Source of the DNA: Glaciecola sp965660625
Lineage (GTDB): Bacteria; Pseudomonadota; Gammaproteobacteria; Enterobacterales; Alteromonadaceae
Assembly (NCBI GenBank): GCA_965660625.1
Contig: CBFIAR010000008.1
Location: forward strand, 20,096-84,095
DNA: 64,000 bases
Direction of reading: 5' to 3'
In this document: piece after piece, positions 46,537 to 54,626 of the stretch
Layout: each line of letters opens with the position of its first letter
Numbering within the stretch: the stretch's first letter is position 1
Made by a program: the position numbers and the translations under genes
Notes under the pieces: model-generated
What the model saw: only the letters and a program-made list of their open reading frames with translations
Told to the model about the DNA's origin: nothing
The model's database searches: none

Positions 46537-47133
46537 CTACTGTATTGCTGTTATTTTAGTTAATAGGGATCGCGCTTCCGCTTTTAAATGGCGTTGCAGA
46601 TCATTTCCAATGGTTCTCATGTCATTTTGCAATAAGCCCAAGCTGGGTTCAAATTGGTTGGTTAAATCAGGTTGGATATTGTATGCAGGATGAATAGATT
46701 GCGATATGTCAGATAAGCACAAAAGCCAGTTATATTTTAGCTTTTTTTGTATAAACAATTTAGACAAATGTGTTGATAAAAGTTTAGCATATATCGATGA
46801 TTGGGAATAAAAACAGACTTGTGGAATTTTCCATATCTGACTCTCACCCTCACGAATATGGCCCTCGCAAGACCAGCAAGTTTCAAACAATCGAATCGCG
46901 TTTAACTCAAAAACAAGCGCGACGACACTGCGTTCAATCGGATACTGAATAGGATCAACTGATAAGGATTTAGGTGCTTCTGGACATTTAGGTGAGCAAA
47001 TATCGGGTAAATGCTGTTGACAACCTGCGCATGGAGGCGAGACCAATGGTTCATCTTGAATAATAAATTTTTGTAGATCAAGTTTGACTTGTTCTAAATC
47101 AAAGAACTGATTGTTAGGTTCGCAAATTTTCAT
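46537..47133 (-). CDS. Uncharacterised CxxC-rich protein
   Basis: 198 residues. Two cysteine clusters stand out: Cys35-x2-Cys38-x7-Cys46-x3-Cys50 (CAGCQQHLPDICSPKCP) and Cys86-x2-Cys89 with a nearby His92 (CWSCEGH), together suitable for zinc or an iron-sulfur cluster. The segment between them (DPIQYPIERSVVALVFELNAIRLFETCWSCEGHI) is the most conserved-looking part. The C-terminal half is helical. I recall similar uncharacterised proteobacterial proteins but cannot name a function. It is divergent from the gene at 47250 across a short spacer. Confidence 0.7.
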   Translation of the reverse strand: MKICEPNNQFFDLEQVKLDLQKFIIQDEPLVSPPCAGCQQHLPDICSPKCPEAPKSLSVDPIQYPIERSVVALVFELNAIRLFETCWSCEGHIREGESQIWKIPQVCFYSQSSIYAKLLSTHLSKLFIQKKLKYNWLLCLSDISQSIHPAYNIQPDLTNQFEPSLGLLQNDMRTIGNDLQRHLKAEARSLLTKITAIQ

Positions 47134-47249
47134 AATATTGTCTTCGATAAATGTAGCCTAGTTGCAATTAATGGCTACGTCGATATACAGTATTACACAA
47201 ACCAAACGTTTTCAATTAATTGAAGGCTCACCATATAGAAGATAATCTT

Positions 47250-48014
47250 ATGCTAGCTATGCACTTTGATAAAAGATGGTTGGATATGCTTCTAAAAGCA
47301 CATAAGAAAACATTTTCAGGAAGCTATCAGAATGTGGATTATGAAGCGAAGGTTATAATCCCAGACTATAAACATAAGGTAGCGGATTACTTTAGCGATA
47401 TTATTAACGGGAATATTGACGATTATTGCAGGCGCGCGGAATTGCCTCTTGTTTATGACCATTACGGTGTTGAAATTGAGTTTAAGACACCCACACAACT
47501 CGACGTGCATGAAGAAGACCAAATTTTAAAGCCAAGTATTAAGGCGTTATTGCAAAAGATAGGGCCTGTTACCTTTAAAAACGCCTATTTTTCAGCTCAT
47601 CTAAGAGAAGTGAATCAACGTAATAGCTTTCCGCATCTAAATTTCCATATTGATCGAAATGTAAGTATGCCCACCCGATTTTCAGTTTACACGCGAGACC
47701 CTTTTGATGAAGAGCAAAAATTCCCCCGTCAATCATCAACATTGTTTGTGGCTTATGCTGTAGGTTATTTACAAGCCGTTAGAGAAGGACTTATCGACCC
47801 CAATAAAACGAAAGGCATACATCAATCGTTTGAAATATTTAGAAAGATGAATATTGAGGCTTTAATCGGAGATCTTATTATTGAGCAACGATGGGATAAG
47901 CCTTATGGCGTTGGTGAATTATCAATGTTAGATAATGCAACCGAAATGCATAGCAGTTACGAGCGTATTTATGCACTTAAAGGTTATCGAATAGGTGTGC
48001 GCTATGTTGCCTAA
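47250..48014 (+). CDS. Uncharacterised protein, possible Fe(II)/2-oxoglutarate oxygenase
   Basis: 254 residues from ATG 47250 (AGAAGA upstream); TTG 47220 and ATG 47259 are alternatives. I do not recognise a named family. Counting from 47250, FHIDRN gives an H-x-D pair (His133, Asp135). A C-terminal block GELSMLDNATEMHSSYERIY gives a distal His234 preceded by LDN, with Arg247 and Arg251 after it. This H-x-D...H...R order with L-D-N-x4-H is the layout of TauD-like and other double-stranded beta-helix oxygenases. The central PTRFSVYTRDPFDEE is also distinctive. Oxygenase function is inference. Confidence 0.6.
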   Translation: MLAMHFDKRWLDMLLKAHKKTFSGSYQNVDYEAKVIIPDYKHKVADYFSDIINGNIDDYCRRAELPLVYDHYGVEIEFKTPTQLDVHEEDQILKPSIKALLQKIGPVTFKNAYFSAHLREVNQRNSFPHLNFHIDRNVSMPTRFSVYTRDPFDEEQKFPRQSSTLFVAYAVGYLQAVREGLIDPNKTKGIHQSFEIFRKMNIEALIGDLIIEQRWDKPYGVGELSMLDNATEMHSSYERIYALKGYRIGVRYVA

Positions 48015-48323
48015 TGCATTCTGAGCCCTAGTCATGTTGTTGCAAATATTCTATAGCCATTGGACATATACACTCTTAATATAGCATAGCTCAATTTGTC
48101 GTGGGTACTGAACTGATTTGGCGCGTCACTAAATAAAACCATCGATGCGACACTGTCCGCTTTCAATACTAAACCCACACACATGTCCTATCAGGGGATT
48201 AGTCTTCGCTAAAAATCAATAAAGATGTAAAATTACTGATCATTCTTTGTAATTTTTTTGTTTCAGATATATGCTTATCCAATCCAAATTTCTAGTCCAA
48301 CTTCAACCTAATAAGAGAAGCCT
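48015..48323. other. Intergenic region without recognised elements
   Basis: 309 bp between the possible oxygenase gene and the TIGR02647 gene. No credible ORF, hairpin or repeat seen. The right end is AT-rich and likely carries the promoter and an AAGAGAAG ribosome site for the next gene. Confidence 0.5.
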
Positions 48324-48563
48324 ATGCCTTTCAACCAAGAGCTTACCGAAGAACTCAATCTTATCCTTAAATTCCCCAATAAAAGCTTAATGCAAGGACT
48401 TAAAGTGCATAATGATGCAGACCCAAGTATGGTTGCTGCAGCACAGCGTTTGTTTAAAAAAGGAATTGTTAATCAACCTGATGGGGGCTATTTAACTGAC
48501 TTAGGCCACGACCTTGCAGAGCATGCTGCCGTGATACAGTCGGCACTAACTCATCCAGGTTAA
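48324..48563 (+). CDS. TIGR02647 family small protein
   Basis: A 79-residue protein of a conserved gammaproteobacterial family, annotated in places as DNA-binding. Family features are MPFNQELTEELNLILKFPN at the N-terminus, KVHNDADPSMVAAAQRLFKKGIV in the middle and the DGGYLTDLGHDLAEHA winged-helix-like end. The function is unknown. Confidence 0.85.
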   Translation: MPFNQELTEELNLILKFPNKSLMQGLKVHNDADPSMVAAAQRLFKKGIVNQPDGGYLTDLGHDLAEHAAVIQSALTHPG

Positions 48564-48591
48564 CTGTCATAGGAAGCAAAATAAGCGAGCG

Positions 48592-49512
48592 TTATTCAGG
48601 GCGTAAAGTTGCCAACTTCTTTTGCTTCTTCTCTTTTCGATAATGTTTAAAGGAATCAAAAGTAAACAATGCTAACGCGGTCCAGACAAAACAGAAAGTG
48701 ACTAACCGACCAGTGCTTAATGGTTCGTTATAAAGGGTCACCGCCAAGATGAACATCAATGATGGTCCAATGTATTGAAAAAAGCCCAAGGATGAATACC
48801 GAATGCGTCTCGCCGCGGCCGTAAAACAAAGTAATGGGGCTGTTGTGACAACGCCGGCCAACAATAGTAGAACGTTCAGTGAGGTATCGTTAGTACTGAG
48901 ATCAGAAGCTTGTGTCGCAAAGAATACCCAATAGATAATGGCTGCAGGCAAAAGAAACAAGGTTTCAATAAATAAGCCTGGCAGTGAGTCCACCGAAACT
49001 TGTTTGCGTAGCAAACCATAAATGCTGAAACTGACGGCTAGCGTGAGCGCAATCCAAGGCAGATAACCGAAGTTAAAAATCATAATTAAGACTCCAAGCA
49101 CAGCGATCCCAACCGCCAATTTTTGCGTCATTCGCAAGGTTTCGCCCAAGAATAATCGACCTAGAAAAACATTAATGAGTGGATTGATGTAATAGCCCAA
49201 ACTCGCTTCAAGAATGAAGTCGTTATTCACGGCCCATATATACAAAAACCAATTGCAAGCTAACAGCGCACTTGCCGCCATTAGCGTCAATAGCACACGC
49301 TTATTTTTAATTGCGGTTTTTACTTTACCGATATGGCGCAAACCAACGATCAAAAACGTTAGCAACACCACCGACCAAACCACGCGGTGTACCAATATTT
49401 CGACCGGCGGCACAGCTGCTAGCGCCTTGAAGTATAAGGGTGCAATTCCCCACATCGTGTAAGCACAAATGGCGAATATCACACCTGAACGAACTGAATT
49501 TGCTTGACTCAA
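48592..49512 (-). CDS. rarD: EamA-family transporter RarD
   Basis: A 306-residue inner-membrane protein with ten predicted helices of the drug/metabolite transporter superfamily. The RarD branch is shown by YTMWGIAPLYFKAL and VEILVHRVVWSV at the N-terminus, YYINPLINVFLG in TM4-5, and LLCFTAAARRIRYSSLGFFQYIGPSLMF in the second half. The substrate is unknown (linked to chloramphenicol resistance in Pseudomonas). Confidence 0.92.
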   Translation of the reverse strand: MSQANSVRSGVIFAICAYTMWGIAPLYFKALAAVPPVEILVHRVVWSVVLLTFLIVGLRHIGKVKTAIKNKRVLLTLMAASALLACNWFLYIWAVNNDFILEASLGYYINPLINVFLGRLFLGETLRMTQKLAVGIAVLGVLIMIFNFGYLPWIALTLAVSFSIYGLLRKQVSVDSLPGLFIETLFLLPAAIIYWVFFATQASDLSTNDTSLNVLLLLAGVVTTAPLLCFTAAARRIRYSSLGFFQYIGPSLMFILAVTLYNEPLSTGRLVTFCFVWTALALFTFDSFKHYRKEKKQKKLATLRPE

Positions 49513-49807
49513 TGGACTCTCATTTAATCTGAATTTTGATGATTTATTAACGTAACCACGAGGCTTCTCATGGATTAATAGTGTGTATATTAATATGTTT
49601 GTAATCTACAAGATTACAGGTCACTTTCTGACTTAGGATTCGGTGCATTTAGCGCAGCGCAATACTCTGCCATTTCACCACCAAATGCAACAATTCGACA
49701 TTCAAAACCTTGTATTACTTACTGTTGCAAAATAGTCTGCCAGTACAGCATGAATTCAAAGTCAAAAACGCGTAAACTGTATTAACTGAAGTTAACCGAG
49801 ATAAACA

Positions 49808-51691
49808 TTGAGCCTAATTGCAGAAAAACCTGATGCTTTATCCGACACTGATCACTCGGGATTTGATGTGACAAGAGCTGAATTGGCTGAAACTCAGCAA
49901 CATCAGCAATGTGCTAGGATATTAAAAGATACCTTCGGTTACTCTGCATTTCGTCCCGGACAAATGGAAGTTATCGACAAAATATTGAAAGGGCAAGACA
50001 CACTAATTCTGCTACCCACTGGTGGAGGCAAATCCTTGTGCTACCAAGTACCAGCATTAGTGCTTGAAGGCATCACGATTGTGGTTTCTCCGCTAATCTC
50101 ATTAATGCAAGATCAGGTTCAACAGTTAAATGCTCAAGGCGTAAATGCAGCCTATTTAAATTCATCGCAAGACGTCGAACAGTCCCAAAAAATAAGTGAG
50201 CGGCTTTATAACGGCGAATTAGATTTGCTGTATGTGGCGCCAGAAAGACTTTTGCAGCCATATTTCTTGAATTCATTGCAGCGCCTTAAAGTAAGCCTAA
50301 TTGCTGTGGATGAAGCACACTGCGTTTCGCATTGGGGGCACGATTTCAGGCAAGATTATCGTCAGCTTGGTCGTTTAAAATTGCACTTTCATAACGTTCC
50401 TTTTATTGCGCTAACCGCAACCGCTGACCACGCCACACAAGTTGATATTCAGCATCAACTGCAGTTAGACAATCCTTTTGTGTTCAAAGGCGGCTTTGAT
50501 CGCCCTAATATCAGATACAATTTACTCGCTAAATACAAAGGCTTTGAGCAGGTCGTTACATTCGTAAAGCAGCAAGAAGGCGCTGCAGGCATTGTATATT
50601 GCAATAGCCGAGCAAAGGTAGACGATCTAACCCAGCGCTTGCAGAGCGCTGGTATTAAGTGCGACGCCTACCATGCAGGTCATGACACAGCAACGCGAGA
50701 ATTCGTGCAAACCCAGTTTTTAAAAGACGATGTACAAGTAGTCGTTGCAACCGTCGCATTTGGCATGGGGATAAATAAATCTAACGTCCGTTTTGTGGTG
50801 CATCATGATGTACCTCGAAGCGTTGAATCATATTATCAAGAAACTGGCCGCGCTGGCCGTGACGGCATGCCCGCCGAAGCCCTTTTGCTGTTTGACGAGC
50901 GTGATGCTGCCAGAATTAAGCAATGGATTTCCACTGGTACAACACCCAACCGTTATGATATCGAAATGCATAAATTTGAAGCAATGGAGTCGTTTGCAGA
51001 AGCACAGACCTGCAGACGACAAGTGCTGCTTAACTATTTTTCAGATTATCGTGAAGAACAATGCGGTAACTGTGATATCTGCTTAGATCCACCCAAAGCA
51101 TTTCAAGGTACGACTCAAGCACAGCAAATACTGTCGTGCGTTTATCGCCTGCAGCAAGATACTTCCGTGCAATATGTAATTGACGTACTGCGCGGTAAAA
51201 GCATCAGAAAGATACTCGACAATAAGCACAATGAATTAAGTACCTATGGGATTGGCAAAGAGCAATCCGATAACTATTGGCACAACATTATTCAGCAGTT
51301 AATTCACCAAGGGCTGTTAAGAATTGACATGACGATGTCAGGAGTTTTACGCATTAATGAGTCAGCACGCTCCGTGTTGAAATCTGAACGCGTTGTTCAA
51401 TTAGCAGTGCCTAAGTTAAGTGTTGATACAAGCAGGCGTAATAAAGCTGAACCGGTGAATATAGACCGACAGCTATTTTCGAAATTGAAATATCTCAGGA
51501 AACACATTGCTGAAGAAGAAGGCGTGCCTGCTTTTGTTATTTTCAGTGATGCCACACTGGCCGATATGACAGACAAAATGCCAACGGATAAAACACAGTT
51601 TATTGGCGTAACGGGCGTAGGTCAAACTAAGCTGGAACGCTATGGAATGGCCTTTATTTCCCTTATTGAAGATTATCTAGCAACACGTTAA
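49808..51691 (+). CDS. recQ: ATP-dependent DNA helicase RecQ
   Basis: 3'-5' SF2 helicase for recombination and replication-fork repair. The 627-residue protein has motif 0 FGYSAFRPGQ, motif I PTGGGKS, motif II DEAHC, motif III ALTATAD, motif VI QETGRAGRDG, the zinc-binding cluster CRRQVLLNYF...CGNCDICLD, a winged-helix RQC domain and a C-terminal HRDC domain (about residues 550-625). The start is TTG 49808 with a GAG ribosome site 8 bp upstream; a GTG within the leader is also possible. The 3' end overlaps the GST gene by 4 bp. Confidence 0.95.
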   Translation: MSLIAEKPDALSDTDHSGFDVTRAELAETQQHQQCARILKDTFGYSAFRPGQMEVIDKILKGQDTLILLPTGGGKSLCYQVPALVLEGITIVVSPLISLMQDQVQQLNAQGVNAAYLNSSQDVEQSQKISERLYNGELDLLYVAPERLLQPYFLNSLQRLKVSLIAVDEAHCVSHWGHDFRQDYRQLGRLKLHFHNVPFIALTATADHATQVDIQHQLQLDNPFVFKGGFDRPNIRYNLLAKYKGFEQVVTFVKQQEGAAGIVYCNSRAKVDDLTQRLQSAGIKCDAYHAGHDTATREFVQTQFLKDDVQVVVATVAFGMGINKSNVRFVVHHDVPRSVESYYQETGRAGRDGMPAEALLLFDERDAARIKQWISTGTTPNRYDIEMHKFEAMESFAEAQTCRRQVLLNYFSDYREEQCGNCDICLDPPKAFQGTTQAQQILSCVYRLQQDTSVQYVIDVLRGKSIRKILDNKHNELSTYGIGKEQSDNYWHNIIQQLIHQGLLRIDMTMSGVLRINESARSVLKSERVVQLAVPKLSVDTSRRNKAEPVNIDRQLFSKLKYLRKHIAEEEGVPAFVIFSDATLADMTDKMPTDKTQFIGVTGVGQTKLERYGMAFISLIEDYLATR

Positions 51692-52356
51692 GCCTTAGCT
51701 TCGGCATCTTTCATTTTTGTCATAGCTGCTCTGTGGCTTTCAAGGTTTCTGAGCTGCTGCACATAGGCCGTCATATGTTTAAATGGCTTCAATTTACCAC
51801 CATCAAACAATGCCTCTAAGCCAAAACTCATCTGCACGTCGGCGAGAGTAGGTGAATCGCCAACAAACCACTTGTTATTCGTCAAGTGACCTTCTATAAA
51901 TATCAAGTTATCTTTAATGTGCTTTCCAAAATAAGCATCCATTACACCATCTATTATCTTAGCGGCTATAAACTTAATGAAGAATGGTCTGACTTTCTCC
52001 CTCGCCTTTTCCAGCACCATACTGGTCACCAAAGATGGCATCAAGCTACCTTCTGCGAAGTGTGACCAAAACTGCACATCATTGAAGCTATCACAACTTT
52101 CATCAGGCAACATATCAGATTCAGGAAACTGTCTTGCGATGTAATCACAAATCGCTCCAGACTCGGCAATGACTTTGCCATGGTGCGTTATAATCGGTGC
52201 ACGGCCTAAGGGGTGAATGTCTCTCAATTCAGGGGGAGCTAAATTAGTGTTAGTATCACGTTGGTAAACCTTAATGTCGTATTCTGCACCAACGGCTTCC
52301 AACAACCAAACGATGCGTTGTGAACGAGATCGATTCAAATGATGTAAATGAAACAT
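51688..52356 (-). CDS. Glutathione S-transferase
   Basis: A 222-residue cytosolic GST. The N-terminal thioredoxin-fold domain has HLNRSRSQRIVWLLEAVG, the cis-Pro segment GRAPIITHHGKVIAESGAICDYI with the glutathione-binding E-S-x-A-I, and a helical C-terminal domain with the GDSPTLADVQMSF motif. No catalytic class can be assigned. It converges on recQ with a 4-bp overlap of the coding ends. Confidence 0.9.
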   Translation of the reverse strand: MFHLHHLNRSRSQRIVWLLEAVGAEYDIKVYQRDTNTNLAPPELRDIHPLGRAPIITHHGKVIAESGAICDYIARQFPESDMLPDESCDSFNDVQFWSHFAEGSLMPSLVTSMVLEKAREKVRPFFIKFIAAKIIDGVMDAYFGKHIKDNLIFIEGHLTNNKWFVGDSPTLADVQMSFGLEALFDGGKLKPFKHMTAYVQQLRNLESHRAAMTKMKDAEAKA

Positions 52357-52553
52357 GTTATATCCCTCAGCGTTATTCCGCTATTTGATTAATTGCGTGC
52401 ATTTTTGCAATTAAAAATACCGTTCTAAAAATCTCTAATTTCAGTCTGCGTATGTCAACTCAGTGATAAAAGGGTTTGCACACTTCATCTGCGTTTTCTT
52501 CTTATTGTTCTGCATAGATACTCTGGGCCTGCGCATTTAGATTTAAATTAGTT

Positions 52554-52919
52554 TTATTCAGGTTTAGGATCGAGCTGCGCGTAGTAGGCTGATAAGTCGG
52601 CAATATCTTGATCGTTGAGTTTTTGTGCATGTGACGTCATCGCCATATTTACTCGCTCGCCACTGCGGAACGCTTTCAATTGCAACACGAGATACTGCTC
52701 TTTTTGTCCAGCTAAATTTGGATAAATTGGGATCAGTGATATGCCGTTATCCCCGTGGCACATGCCGCAAACACCCGATATTTCCTTTCCTCGCTGAACG
52801 TCTCCTGGCAATACCGTCTCTGCGCATGCTGACAAACTAATTGCGGAAAAAGTGAATAATGCGACAAGTCTTTTATTTAAGGTTATCCTTGTCCTGCTTG
52901 TGTTAGTTATTTTTTTCAT
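52554..52919 (-). CDS. Class I cytochrome c
   Basis: A 121-residue monoheme cytochrome of the c553/c4 type. The N-terminal stretch (about residues 18-32, LVALFTFSAISLSAC) ends in a possible lipobox. The heme motif is CGMCH (Cys51, Cys54, His55), and the Met ligand is probably in MAMTSHAQ near residue 95. It likely works as a periplasmic electron carrier. It is divergent from selO across 61 bp holding a perfect palindrome. Confidence 0.9.
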   Translation of the reverse strand: MKKITNTSRTRITLNKRLVALFTFSAISLSACAETVLPGDVQRGKEISGVCGMCHGDNGISLIPIYPNLAGQKEQYLVLQLKAFRSGERVNMAMTSHAQKLNDQDIADLSAYYAQLDPKPE

Positions 52920-52944
52920 TACTGATTCCTTTACACGAAACTAA

Positions 52945-52963
52945 AGTATGATCCCATCATACT
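52945..52963. promoter_or_regulatory. Perfect palindrome between cytochrome c and selO
   Basis: AGTATGAT-CCC-ATCATACT is an 8-bp perfect inverted repeat with a 3-bp spacer, 17 bp before the selO start and 25 bp before the cytochrome start. It fits a dimeric repressor operator. I cannot match it to a named regulator. Confidence 0.6.
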
Positions 52964-52980
52964 AATCCAAACGAGATAGC

Positions 52981-54465
52981 ATGCAACTTTTTCACAATTA
53001 TGCCACTGAACTTAGCGAGATCAGCAGCCAAGTTAAACCCTTTCCCGTAACGCAGGCAAGAGTAGTGATGCGTAATCAGGCACTAAGCGCTGAACTAGGC
53101 ATTGCACCTGATGAGCTAGAGAGTGACGCATTACTTATGGCCTTGTTTAGCGAGAGTGGAGCTCTTCAAAAAAATAGCATTGCACAAAAATATGGCGGTC
53201 ACCAATTTGGTCAATGGAACCCAAATTTAGGCGACGGCCGAGGCTTATTGCTCGGGGAAATTAAAGCACCAAGCGGCTCCTTTTGGGATTTACATTTAAA
53301 AGGCGCAGGCCCCACACCATATAGCCGGCATGCCGATGGACGGGCGGTATTGCGCTCAACTATACGCGAGTATTTAGCCGGTGAAGCCTTACACGCGTTA
53401 GGTATTCCCAGCAGTCGCTCTTTATGCTTGATAACCAGCAAAGAACCCGTTCAGCGCGAACAAATTGAGCGCGGCGCAATGATGATTAGAACCTGCAAAA
53501 GTCACATCAGATTTGGGCACTTTGAGTATTTTCATCACAGTAATCAACCACAGCAGCTTGAGGCATTATTTAACTATTCATTTAAACATCATTTTCCTCA
53601 ATGCTTAGTTAGTAGCACGCCACATAAAGAGATGTTTCAAAGCGTTGTTACCAGCACAGCGTTGATGATTGCTAAGTGGCAGGCATTTGGTTTTAATCAT
53701 GGGGTGATGAATACCGACAATATGTCGATTCATGGCATCACCTTTGACTATGGTCCATATGCTTTCTTGGACGATTTTATTCCACAATACATATGCAATC
53801 GCTCTGACCATTCAGGGCGCTATGCCTTTGAACAGCAGCCGAGCATTGGCTTATGGAATTTAAATGCCTTGGCACATGCCTTTACTCCGTTTATGGAGAT
53901 AGAAGAATTAAAAGCCGTGCTGATGACCTACGAAGTCACCTTAGTAGCAGAATATCACAGCTTAATTAAGCAGCGTTTAGGGCTCTATCAGCATCAAATT
54001 AATGACCCGCAATTAGTGTCTGAAATTGATCTCCTGATTGCCGAATGGATGGCTATTTTGCAAGATGAAAAAGCGGACTTCCATCAATCATTCAGGGTGT
54101 TAAGTGATCAATTACTATCGATTGAAAGTTCTTATTTTAATGGTATTTCTGACAACTTCATCAACGCAGATAGGGTTCGCCAGTGGTGTGTTACTTATCA
54201 TAAAATACAGCAACGTCTGCTGCCACTTTCAAACAGCACATGGGTACAAATTCAACAAAAGATGTTGAGCGTTAATCCAAAATTTGTGTTACGAAATCAT
54301 TTAACGCAAGAAGTGATTGCGGCAGCTGAGCAAGATGACTTTTCTCTGTGCGAAGCGTATCTTAACGTATTGACGTCACCCTTTGATGAACATCCTGAAT
54401 TGGCCCATTTTGCCAAGCCACCGGCTAGTCAGGACAAAGGCATCGCGTTGTCGTGTAGCAGTTAA
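52981..54465 (+). CDS. selO: SelO protein AMPylase
   Basis: A 494-residue pseudokinase-fold enzyme that transfers AMP to proteins (E. coli YdiU). Features are the N-terminal QNGSIAQKYGGHQFG-like motif (SIAQKYGGHQFGQWN), KGAGPTPYSRHADGRAVLRSTIREYLAGEA with active-site residues, GVMNTDNMS and the metal Asp in DYGPYAFLD. The C-terminus ends CSS, where eukaryotic SelO has selenocysteine and bacteria have Cys. It is linked to oxidative stress in other organisms. Confidence 0.95.
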   Translation: MQLFHNYATELSEISSQVKPFPVTQARVVMRNQALSAELGIAPDELESDALLMALFSESGALQKNSIAQKYGGHQFGQWNPNLGDGRGLLLGEIKAPSGSFWDLHLKGAGPTPYSRHADGRAVLRSTIREYLAGEALHALGIPSSRSLCLITSKEPVQREQIERGAMMIRTCKSHIRFGHFEYFHHSNQPQQLEALFNYSFKHHFPQCLVSSTPHKEMFQSVVTSTALMIAKWQAFGFNHGVMNTDNMSIHGITFDYGPYAFLDDFIPQYICNRSDHSGRYAFEQQPSIGLWNLNALAHAFTPFMEIEELKAVLMTYEVTLVAEYHSLIKQRLGLYQHQINDPQLVSEIDLLIAEWMAILQDEKADFHQSFRVLSDQLLSIESSYFNGISDNFINADRVRQWCVTYHKIQQRLLPLSNSTWVQIQQKMLSVNPKFVLRNHLTQEVIAAAEQDDFSLCEAYLNVLTSPFDEHPELAHFAKPPASQDKGIALSCSS

Positions 54466-54626
54466 ACTGTAATGCTTGTCGATATTTTCGTAACTCGGCG
54501 CAATTATCGCTTACTATCGAAACCAGAGATTGTTATTGTAAATAGAAACTTCGCTACTAATATCAGCTGGTTGAGGATATAAGGTAACGGCAAGCGGCAT
54601 TTATATACTCTTAGCAAAAGGACATT

